Source of the DNA: Thereva unica
Taxonomy: Eukaryota > Arthropoda > Insecta > Diptera > Therevidae
NCBI GenBank assembly: GCA_949987705.1
Contig: OX465281.1
Span: forward strand, 179,690,516 to 179,754,515
Direction of reading: 5' to 3'
DNA length: 64,000 nt
Shown here: positions 35,814 through 46,181 of the stretch, piece by piece
Position numbering within the stretch: position 1 is the stretch's first letter
How the letters are laid out: each line of letters opens with the position of its first letter
Notes under the pieces: model-generated
What the model was told of the DNA's origin: nothing
Seen by the model: only the letters and a program-made list of their open reading frames with translations
The model's database searches: none
Made by a program: the position numbers and the translations under genes

Positions 35814-36247
35814 AGTCGTGTTTTTTTAATGAACTATATAGTTCTTTCCCATACAAATATGAAAACCCAGGTTTTATCGGGGTTTCTATCGAGGTTTTGG
35901 GAAATTTCTTAATTTTCTTATTGCATACGTTCGGGTGTTGGCATGTTGTTTCGGGGATTGGCATGTTGCATACTTTCGGGGGTCGGAAAGACGTAATTTA
36001 AAAATAAAAACAACAGGAAAGTGATGAGAGAAAATTTATAATAAATAATTAATTTTTTAGAAGCAGATTTATTATTTTCTAGCGAGGAGTTCGTGTAACA
36101 GTGCAAAAAATAACACTAAACTTCCGTTTTATTTTGAAATTTTTAAGCATCGAAGTAGGCGCTACATGAAATTTCCCTTGTCGTTTTAGCTTTTTTTTGT
36201 AATGAACTCGATGAAAGAACCATATAGTTCATTAAAAAAACACGGCT
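35814..36247. mobile_element. 434-bp MITE with 3-bp TSD
   Basis: Ends AGTCGTGTTTTTTTAATGAA and, inverted, AGCCGTGTTTTTTTAATGAA, pairing over about 35 bases. Flanked by ACT (35811-35813, 36248-36250). The opposite arm of the surrounding palindrome (about 34298-34312) preserves the empty site, confirming the junctions. No transposase. Confidence 0.85.
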
Positions 36248-36639
36248 ACTATATGCCATAAAAAAATGAAACAAAATTCCCCGAAGGAAATTATAAAAAA
36301 TTAATTATTATGACGAAAAAAAAAGCACCGCGAGCCGAAGAATCGAACCCGCAGCCCCACAGACGAAGGACTTTTCCGTAGCCCTTGCGCCATGGCAGAC
36401 ACTACCGGTGGTTGACTAATATGCTAATAAATCATTTGAGAAAGAAGAAAAAGAGAAAAAGAAAACAAAAATGCTGCCCGACCAGGCCCGAACCTTCAAC
36501 GCTACACGCCGCTGAAACGAGGATCCGACGCTCTACCCACTCCACCAACGGCCTGCTGCCAGATTTACAACAATAAAGTAATTTGTTCGGTGCCAGCCAA
36601 TGAAATGTTATCAAGAAAATGATATTTTTGCACTTTTAA

Positions 36640-37045
36640 TTAAGTAAATGTTTATGTTCTCCTGAGTCTCATTATTAAATAATATAATTTAGTGAGAAAT
36701 AGAATCAAAACATGTTACACCGAAGTAAAAAAAAATTGTATTTCACCATTTTGCGGCCGAGGATTGAACTTGGTTCTCCTGGGATAGGACTACAGCGCCT
36801 TACCTCTAGGCTACCGATATATGGACTTTAGTAGAAATCTCTTTTTTGTTGTTAAATATACTTCTGGTTGAAATTTCCAGACCATTTTCTCAGTTTTTGG
36901 TCTTTTGACCAAGAGCTACATTTTGAGATATTTTTCAAGTCTGTAGCTGCAGTACTTTCAGAGATGAAAGTAGGCTTCAGACGGACAGATAGACAGACGG
37001 ACAGAGCCTCTGTATAAGCTTTGTTTTTGAAAAAGCTAAAATGAC
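36640..37045 (-). repeat. SINE-like dispersed repeat, copy C
   Basis: Near-identical to 9890-10320. Minus-strand A box TAGCCTAGAGGTAAGGCG and B box AAGTTCAATCC lie at about 36757-36825; the body has TTTGGTCTTTTGACC and GACGGACAGA. A (CA)n run follows at 37057-37075. Confidence 0.65.
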
Positions 37046-38095
37046 CACATCCGTACGCACACACACACACACACACATACTTCCTCCCAATTTTTTGCTT
37101 AAAATGCTCCTTGGACCTTGAAAGCTGAAAATACGTTGAAATTTTCGATTTCGATTTTCGGACCGATTACAATAACTTCCTATACTGGGAAGTTAATAAT
37201 GGAAAAAAATGATAAAGTGATATCAATAAGAAGAAAAGTGAAAAGTGAAATGAAAGTGTAAATTCGCGTTTTATTTTGATGTCGTGAGGAACGGTGAAAC
37301 TTTGGTTTGATAGGTTAGATTGGATCAATGTTTGCGTGTTACGGTTTTTCTGTACTGAATATTATGTATTAGATGTTAAATTGAAATCATCTTAAAAAGG
37401 TAAAATAATTACGTGCCAAGGTATACCACCACAAGTTTTTGTGCCAAGGTATACCATCACAAGTTTTTCGCATTTATTGTATATTTACTTCCGAGTTTTA
37501 TGTTTACAATGCTAAATTATTTGTAACAAAAAATGTGAAACCAATTTGAGCGTGTCAAATTTTTCTGTACTGTATTAAATATTGAATATTAAATGTTTTA
37601 AAAAAAATTACCTTAAAAAGGTAAAACAATCACATGGTAAGGTGTCTTATCCCGAATTTTTCGCACTGATTGTATATTTTTCCGAGTTCTATTTACTATA
37701 CCAAAATATTTTCAACACAAGATGAGAAATCAATTTGAACATGCCAAGGTAATTTTGTTGTAGTTAATATGACTATTATAAATTACTTCAAAAAGTGTAA
37801 AAACTGACAAGGAAACGCAATGTTTCAACGTTTTGATCCGATTATAATTCTAATTTTCTTTTTATCCAAAATGTTTTGCTGTTTTTGATGATTTTAAAAT
37901 GACTATTTTTGTGGCGCAAAATTATTTTGACAAAAGATGTAAAATCAAAACAAAAGAGTCAATATATGTTTAAACTTTGTAATTTATAAAACTTTTTATA
38001 CTTAAAGATGGATGCAATTTTCAAGATTCGTTCATGTACGATGAACATAAACAAAATGTACGATGGCAATTTATAATAGTCATATTAAGTACAAC

Positions 38096-41000
38096 GGTGG
38101 TCAGTCATCAGCGGAATAGGGGGAATAACATGTAGCATAACATGCACGTGCCGTAACTATTTCGGACTGATGGAAGTGCGATCATAACCTCCTAGCGGTG
38201 GCCACTGGTAACTATTCTATGAGAGAGGATAGGCTAATATGATCGGGCTAGTCCCTTCCAAGTAAGGTTGGCGTGAGGCTAATAACCTCACCCGTAAAAA
38301 ACAATTATTACGGAACGAGCAACATGCCTCGGATACTGGAATAAACGACGACGACCACGGCAACGAAAAAGGCAAAACGATTTACGAATTTTTTCATGGA
38401 ACGTTCGAACTCTGTACAGAACTCGAGCTTCAAAACATCTAGCCGATACCCTGTCCAAGTATAAAGCTGACATTACCGCCATTCAGGAGATGAGGTGGAC
38501 AGGGAATGGTGTTTTGCAAAAACCTGAGTATGACGTATATTACAGCTGTCATACAAAACACCATGTTCTAGGAGTAGGTTTTATGGTTAGCAAAAGAATG
38601 AAGCCTACCATTATCGGCTTTAAAGCAATAAACGAAAGGCTATGCTCCCTTCGTGTGCGAGGTAAATTTAAGAACATCAGCCTCATAAACGTTCACGCAC
38701 CTACAGAAGAGTCCCCGGATGATGATAAAGAAGAATTCTTCGAATTAGTTGAACGGGAACTTAATGCCTGCCCCAGGTATGATGAAAAATCATACTGGGA
38801 GATCTGAACGCCAAAGTAGGCCGGGAGCCCATATACAGGCAATATGTCGGCAACCACAGCTTGCATGAAAACACTAATGACAATGGACAGCGAGTTGTAG
38901 AGATGGCAGCAAGTAAGAACTTGGTCGTTGCAAGTACTAGATTTGCGCGTAAAGATATCCATAAAGCCACCTGGGTATCTCCTGATGGAGCCACTCGCAA
39001 CCAAATAGATCATGTGTTGATAGACCGCCGCCACCTTTCGGGTCTGATGACGGTACGAACGTACCGAGGTGCCAACTTCGACTCGGATCACTATCTTGTT
39101 GGCATGGTGCTCCGAGAGCGTATTACAACGCTGAAAAGCTTTGTATCCGCTGATCAGGCTCGAATCAACACAGCTGCACTACGCAATGAAATGGCCAGAA
39201 ACAGCTACGGTCATGCATTAGAACTCGCCCTAAGTCCTGGGGATGAGATGCCGGGCGTCGAAGAGAACTGGACCCGCCTTAAAAATACTGTCATTAGTAC
39301 TGCTGATTCCATCTTAGGCAGAAGTCGTAAAGATCGGAACGACTGGTTCGATAATGAATGCAAGCTGGCAACTGAACGTAAGAATGCTGCGTACCGAGCC
39401 ATGCAGCAGTCTCAGAGAACACGGGCACGCGAAGAGAACTATAAAGAGCTCAGAAAAGAAGAAAAGAGAATTCACAGACGGAAAAAGGAAGCCTGGGAAA
39501 AAAATCTCGTCTGTGAGCTAGAACAGTACAGAGAACGACGGCCGCACCAGGCGCGGGAGTTCTACCAAAGAGTCCGCAGTATGACACAATTCACACCACG
39601 TTGCACATACTGCAAGGACAAAGAAGGGAATCTGATCACCGATCCTAAAGGCATCTTGGAGCGATGGGAAGAGCACTTTCATGAATTGCTAAATGGCGAG
39701 CTAACTGAGGATTCGGAGGCTCCACCAATGCTATGCTGCCGCCACCAAGCATAGAAGAAGTTAGCAGAGCCATCAGCCGGCTCAAAAACAACAAGGCCTC
39801 GGGTGCAGACGGCATCGCAGCTGAGCTGGTTAAATATGGAGGGCCTACATTACACCAAGCGATTCATGAATTAATTGTGCAAGTATGGGAGCAGGAAGTG
39901 ATGCCAGAAGACTGGAGAAAAGGCATCCTCTGTCCGGTACACAAAAAAGGAGATATCACAGCGTGCACTAATTATCGCGGTATAACGTTGTTGAGTACCG
40001 TGTATAAGATATTCTCCGCTATCCTACAAAACAGGATGGCCCCATACGCCAGAAACATCATAGGCCATTACCAGTGTGGCTTCAGCCCAGGCAAATCAAC
40101 GACTGATCAGATTTTCACCTTAAGGCAGGCTATGGAAAAATGTCTAGAGTTTCAAAACTCAATTCAACACCTCTTCATAGACTTTAAAGCCGCCTATGAT
40201 AGCATAGCCAGGGTAGAACTCTACAAAGCCATGAGGGAATTCGGCATCCCCAACAAACTGACAAGACTATGTAGGTTGACCATGATCAATGTGTCAAGCC
40301 AAGTAAAGGTATCCGGAACACTGTCCAGACCAATTAACATCTATAATGGACTCCGACAAGGGGACGGTCTGGCCTGCCTCCTTTTCAACCTGGCGTTGGA
40401 GAAAGTGATCCGAGATTCGGGCGTGACATCAAGGGGTACAATCCTCCACAAGTCCACCCAATTACTGGCTTACGCAGACGACATTGACATCATTGGAAGA
40501 ACAACAACAGCTGTACAAGAAGCTTTCACTCAGATTGAGCAAGCGGCAGGAAATCTGGGACTGCACATTAACGAAAGCAAAACAAAGTACATGGTGGCCT
40601 CGTCTGGAAGAACACCTAACATTGGTCCCACAATCAAGGTAGCGGAACACGAGTTTGACGTGGTAAAATCATTTACCTACCTTGGGTCAATAGTAGCAGC
40701 CGACAATAGCATGGAACCAGAAATACGCGCACGACTGCTAAAAGCCAACAAAGCCTACTATAGTCTGTCAAGGCTCTTCAAATCCAAATATCTAACCATA
40801 ACGTCTAAACTTTTACTATATAAGACGATGGTCTTACCCGCTCTCACATATGCATCCGAAACGTGGGTGCTTAGTAAAAAGCACTCAAACCTCTTGGGCG
40901 TGTTTGAGAGGAAAATACTTCGGAGGATTGTTGGCCCCGTATGTGAGGAAGGACGATTCCGGAGACTCTACAATGACGAGATCTACGAGCGCTATCGCGA

Positions 41001-41285
41001 CATAGATGTTGTGAAGAAAATAAAGCTCGGTAGGCTCCGGTGGGCAGGGCATCTAGCTCGTATGAGTGAAGATGAGCCTGCTCGTAAAGTTCTCTGCGGT
41101 AAGACCTATGGGGTGCGACAGCGAGGGAGGCCCAACCTTCGCTGGAAGGATGGCGTGGACCAGGACGCTCAGAGTTTAGGGATGCCAAACTGGATGACAT
41201 CGGCTCAGAATCGGGACCGGTGGAGAGAACAGTTGCGCGAGGCCAGGACCGGATCCCGGTTGTAGAGCCGTTAAAGAAGAAGAAG
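38096..41285 (+). mobile_element. RTE-like non-LTR retrotransposon with 12-bp TSD
   Basis: A 3190-bp element bounded by ATTAAGTACAAC (38084-38095 and 41286-41297). It has about 200 bases of 5' UTR, an endonuclease-RT region, a very short 3' UTR and a simple AAGAAGAAGAAG tail, all typical of RTE-group elements. Two frameshifts inactivate it. Confidence 0.88.
38298..41265 (+). pseudogene. APE endonuclease-reverse transcriptase, two frameshifts
   Basis: One protein in three frames. The open frame begins by 38298 without an ATG before 38490; FSWNVRTLY and AIQEMRWTG mark the endonuclease N-terminus. A frameshift near 38785 leads to the endonuclease C-terminal motifs NQIDHVLI and FDSDHYLV. A second shift near 39735, at a duplicated ATGCT, leads into RT: NNKASGADGI, NYRGITLLS, FIDFKAAYDS, GLRQGDGLACLLFN and the catalytic AYADDIDII. 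The C-terminus has FERKILRRIVGP and LRWAGHLARM. Apart from the two shifts the sequence is well kept. RTE/BovB-like clade is the best guess. Confidence 0.9.
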
Positions 41286-41527
41286 ATTAAGTACAACAAA
41301 ATTACCTTGGCATGTTCAAATTGATTTCTCATCTTGTGTTGAAAATATTTTGGTATAGTAAATAGAACTCGGAAAAATATATAATCAGTGCGAAAAATTC
41401 GGGATAAGACACCTTACCACGTCATTGTTTTACCTTTTTAAGGTAATTTTTTTAAAACATTTAATATTCAATATTTAATACAGTACAGAAAAATTTGACA
41501 CGCTCAAATTGGTTTCACATTTTTAAC

Positions 41528-43255
41528 TTCCCAGTATAGGAAGTTATTGTAATCTGTCCGAAAATCGAAATCGAAATTTTCGACGTATTTTCATCTTTCA
41601 AGGTCCCAGGCCCAGGAGCATTTTAAGCAAAAAAATGGGAAAAAGTATGTATGTGTGGGATTTTTGTACCTGCACGATATCGCCCGAACCGCGAAAGATA
41701 TTGATTTACTTGAGATGCCGTTCGAAGCGTATTAGCGACAATATAATCTGAAAAGATTTTTTTAATATTCGGTCGAGCGGTTTTTTGGTTTAAATGGCAT
41801 AACTGATTTTTGAACCTGCACGATATCGCGCGAGTTACGTTCCCACAGTCGCATAACCCAAACAATATTGAAAATGACACCGAGTTGTCACATAACTGGA
41901 TAGTCAGACCACAAATATTAAAATTCGTGGAAAGATTAAATGCATCTAAAATTAATCTGAATGAAATATGAAACGCGATTTCATACTTCATCCAGAAAAT
42001 GCAACACAAACAATTTTGTGTGAGATAATAATGCGATGGAGCCTTTCCATCGCAATCAAAAAGTCAGTCTTATTACCGACCGGGACGTAACGACTCCTCT
42101 CAAGAGAAGTCTTCTTAAGAAGTAACATTATCGATACGTTTTATAATTTCATTCATTTCAATTTCGTTTAAATTAATAAAGTTAGTGTGTTTTCTGTATT
42201 CTTTATTCTTTTATTTGTTTTAAAGTGGAATTAATCGAAAACGTAAGTAACTCGCGAACTACCTATAAAAGATATCGACTAAGTTGACGTGCCGTTCGAA
42301 CAGTATTAACCAAAATATGATCTAAAAACTTTCATAAAATTCGGTCGAACCGTTTTTTTTTTTTTTTTTTTTTGTTTAAACGAAGTTTATTGATGCACGA
42401 TACCGCGCAAACTAAAAACTATATCGACTTCATTGAGGTGCCGAAAACAGAAAATGCCGAAAATTTAACGAAGAAATGCTCCGAAAAAAATGTCATAATA
42501 TTCGGTCGGGCCTTTTTTATAAATAGAAAAACTTCCGCTGTGAGAAAGACCTTAAATTGAAAAGTTTTGCTAATATGTATCTAATAAACTCGATGGAATG
42601 AGACCCGTTCTAAACGAAGTGATTTTTTTGTGTTCCGCAAAGCGATAGCCTTCGAACAAAACATCACTTGTCAAAATCCGACAACCTTTCAAAATCGAGC
42701 AAAAATTTCGTTGCCCTTTACAAACAGCGCGAATTTTTCAAACCTTGGATTAGCACTTTTTGACGGGGATACAGTTTCAGGAAATTTCGGTTCATCCCGG
42801 GATTTTCAGTAGTTACCGCAAAATTTGTTCTTTTAGTCAAGTCTCACAAGTACTTAACAGTTACAGTTTTGCTAATATCTCCGGAAATCATTTCCAAATG
42901 AAGTCATTCGCTTCTCAGTGTGTCAACGGCGCTTCAGCACGCTCAATACGAATTTGAACACCCGCTTTAGTGCAGCGAACGAAATACGGAGGAAATGTTT
43001 GTTTGCTAACGTTCAGGAAAAGCAAATTCTCTAGAAAAATCTTGTGCTATTGTACTATTATAGTTATTTGAACTAGCTTCTCTCGTGATTGTTTTGTCAT
43101 CAGTTCTGATACTAGCCAATTTTCCACTAGTGCTAAACGTAATAGCTATTTTGTAAGAAGTCAGTTTATTCCATCTTCGTTCATCATACTGGGAAGTTAT
43201 TCGTGTGGACCGAAGGTGTCAAACCCACATCCCAACTAGTTTTATTAAGTTAAAA
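41528..43255 (-). repeat. Dispersed repeat, inverted copy 2, with solo LTR
   Basis: Reverse complement of the unit split by BEL (22965-23418 plus 32879-33545). It is interrupted at 41834-42252 by a 419-bp insertion. Both ends carry AACTTCCCAGTAT in inverted orientation (41527; 43186-43198), but similarity continues past the right one to CAACTAGTTTT, so it is not clearly the terminus. Noncoding. Confidence 0.75.
41834..42252. mobile_element. Putative solo LTR, 419 bp
   Basis: The insertion starts GTTACGTTCCC and ends GTAAGTAACT, flanked by CGCGA (41829-41833 and 42253-42257). The uninterrupted copy near 33355 lacks it. Size, near-symmetric GTTAC/GTAAC ends, a 4-5 bp duplication and AATAAAG near 42176 suggest a solo LTR of a gypsy-type element. 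No internal coding. Confidence 0.65.
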
Positions 43256-43420
43256 TTGGTAAAGCAATACCTATATACCCGAGATTATGATAACAAACTG
43301 GTAAACCAATTGTTAAGTATTGACCCTTGTAAGCCAGGCCAATGAGTGTAACATGGAAACGCTTCCCAAAGCTATTACTGCTACGTTTAGTTTAATGCGC
43401 TTACAATACATACACTGCTG

Positions 43421-44584
43421 CAGGGGCGGCGTTTTCATAGGTGCAAATGGTGAACTTGCACCGGGCGCAATTGGACGAGGTTGCAATTTTAGAATTTGAG
43501 ATTTAAAATTAAAAACTTTAAAAGAAATTGAAAGTGTTCCAGGTGCAAGATATTACACAAATTTACCCAATTTCTCATACAAGAAAAAGCCAGAAAATTT
43601 GACTTGTTCCCATACAGGAGCTTACACAAGCTTTGAGCTTCGAATTTTTGATAAACGAAATCTTGCTCGAGATTTTACTCAAAAAGGGAAGAAACAGATT
43701 TATTCTTTGAGAATCCGAAAATTCGAGAGAAAAATCTTCCAAATGAGAGAAAAATCTCTCATTCATTTATATACGGTGGAGTATTTTTTGAAAATTCTGT
43801 AAAAGGCACAATATTACACAAAGAAAAAAAAATGGCTCCGATGACTCTCTCAGAAAAATGAACAAAAGGAGGAGAACAAAATTCCGTGTGCCGAGAATCC
43901 CTTTTTAAGAGCTCTTTTTGGTTTATGTGCAGCGGAAAATTGTGATACTGAAATATTTATTGTGAAATTGAAAGTAGACCGGCCATTTGGGATAGTTCCT
44001 CAGAGGAGTATTCAGATATGGACAAGAAAAAAGCTCTTAACTCTAGACTATTTTTTCGATTTTCATTTTAAAACTGACATCCCGCGCTGTAAAATTTGTT
44101 GTTTCTATAGTTACATTGCTGATTACATAGCTTCCAAATGTAACAGCGGCCCAGTTTCACACGGGCCAAACTACATATATATGCAGTAATCTACATTCCT
44201 TTTTGAAATTATATAAAAAGTAGCATCGGTTTTCTTAAGAGCCAACTTTTCCAACCACCCCTCTCTTCCGCCATTCCCCTTTCTTTTCTTCTCCTAGTAA
44301 AGAGGAAACAACAAACAGCAACAATCACACAGCTGTCAAAAAGTGGACCATTGGATTTATTGAAAGAATTCAGAGGTTCAAAAAATCTGCCTAACCCATC
44401 GTCCTCTCATACTAACCTTGTTTTACCAATTTTGATTAATTAATTAATTAATTAATTAAATTAATTAATTTAATTTTTTAATACAGCGAGTGTTGTGTAT
44501 TTTTCCATTGTCCTAAAATGAACAGCTTATGGGGCGCAATATGACATAGTGCACCGGGCATAAAAAATTCCAGCGCCGGGCCTG
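43421..44584. mobile_element. hAT-like non-autonomous element
   Basis: Ends CAGGGGCGGCG and CGCCGGGCCTG match inverted at 9 of 11 bases. Subterminal GCACCGGGCGCAA/GCACCGGGCAT motifs recur on both sides. Flanks CACTGCTG (43413-43420) and CGCTGCTA (44585-44592) match 6 of 8, as a worn 8-bp duplication would. The interior shows no transposase, and its short frames have no motif. Confidence 0.65.
44434..44477. repeat. (TTAA)n microsatellite
   Basis: About nine consecutive TTAA/ATTA units inside the hAT-like element. Confidence 0.85.
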
Positions 44585-44592
44585 CGCTGCTA

Positions 44593-46180
44593 GAATCCCT
44601 TTTTAGAAGGAATTCACATACAAATAATATCAATTTAATGCGAAAAAATTCCTGGTATGGTTATCGACAATCCTTTTTCAAGTGCCATTACAAAAATACC
44701 AGCAGAGATAATCATGAAATCTATATACATAAACCTTGCTATTGCGGTCTTCTAACACAAACAACACCCAATTAATCATTTCACACAGACAATTTTTCAA
44801 AAATCGATTACACACAAAACAATGATTATTTTATATATGTATATAGATATAGAAAATTTCATCACGTTGGGGTTTCTAGCCTAGTACTAAAATATCGATA
44901 ACACAAAAGTACAACAATCTCATTTACTAATGACGCCATCCGTAATCCTTGCTAATTTTACAAAAACCACAAATTCATATTAATTTGCGAAGCGAACTTT
45001 TGAGGATGGATAAACATTATATTATAATCCTTCTAATCTCATATATGTACATACATTTATGTAATAATGCTTCCGCCCCCCAAAGAAAACGGAGTTTGCT
45101 TGTCAAAGGGGCGAATTTCATAAATCCAAAATGAATGGTAAATCCACTGGTAGACCCTTAATCAAAGGAATAGTCAAAGGACTTACCACATGGCGAGGTT
45201 AATAATCCAGCTCATATATAAAAAGGAATACGTTAACGATTGCTTATCCATTCTGGTAATAACTGCGAATTCATGAATCGGTTCCATTCAAAATATGGGA
45301 CTCAATTCGGAGTAAAGTTCTTTATGAATTTTGATAATAAGAAGCTCAATAAAAGCAGAGAAAGGACGAATTTCATTTCATGTACGAAAAAATTTGGCAC
45401 GGGAATGAATTATTTTTTTTTTTTAAGTTTCATGGCTTGTTTAAGTAATTAGTCTTCTGTCTGCTCATTGATTTATTCCTTCAATCAATCAAAGTTCAAG
45501 TTTCAAATTAAGTTTAAAATAAAAACAAAAAAAATCTAAAAGAATACTTTTTGTGCTCCTTTTTACTCTAGACATTTTTAACTTAATTGAAAGCCCTTAA
45601 TTTGTTTCCATTTGCAAATCTCGAATTCCTTCCATCAGACAAATTGAAAAATTGTGTTAAAAGTGCCTTCAAGCTACACAAAACTCCCTTTAAGGATATT
45701 GTCTTTCATCCTGGTCCGCTTAGCGAAATTTCTATAAAAACAAAATGTGTCACAAAGTTTCGGCTTGTTTCTTGCTCCGTAACTTGAGAGCATAAGAATA
45801 TTGATTTTGAGTGAAGTAAGAAAATGTATTCCATATACATATGTATGTACAATCAAGATTCCGTCGTGTCCTTTTTTTTAGTCTAAAATGTTGAATTCTT
45901 AAAAAAGAAACCCAATTTATCACTCCTTCAGGTTGAATCCTAGTAATTGATTTTATTTAGAGCTTAATTGATATATTACTTTCTGATGTCATTCCGTTGT
46001 TGGGGGCGAATTAGGGAGGTATAAGCAAAAGAATTCAATGGCGGACATAAAGTGGAATAAACAATGAAATTTCTCTAGAGATTCTCTATAAGGCAATATT
46101 GTGTTATCCCTTGATTAATGAGTTTTGATATTATCATTTTCGATTTACCAAACTGGATTCTGATTCTATATTCTGGATTC
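44593..46180. other. Noncoding spacer
   Basis: No gene is supported. Short frames (for example at 45240 and 45587) have no known motif and ordinary AT-rich composition. Contains dipteran-style ATACATATGTATGTAC repeats at 45836. Confidence 0.45.
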
Positions 46181-46181
46181 T

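Larger units (their letters stand above)
34001..36600. repeat. Large fold-back with tRNA-like segments
   Basis: About 34001-34733 is the reverse complement of about 35405-36595 once a 434-bp MITE and a roughly 30-base gap in the left arm are allowed for. Shared phrases include ATATCAATGGCAATTAAGC (34400) and its complement (35698). A small nested hairpin, GAAGACGGTGC...GCACCGTCTTC, lies at 35278-35401. The 670-base centre is unpaired. Each arm carries pol III-like boxes. A third partial copy lies at 18470-18740. Confidence 0.82.
37085..41645. repeat. Nested palindrome interrupted by an RTE-like element
   Basis: 37085-37197 is the reverse complement of about 41527-41640 (AACTTCCCAGTATAGGAAG at 41527). 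Inside it, about 37525-37790 pairs with 41298-41526 plus 38068-38095. The retrotransposon at 38096-41285 splits the right inner arm. With it removed, the hairpin loop would be about 280 bases. No coding outside the retrotransposon. Confidence 0.78.

Noticed and set aside
45240..45787. Small plus-strand frames as genes
   Set aside because: Length expected by chance, with no family resemblance and no neighbours to support them.
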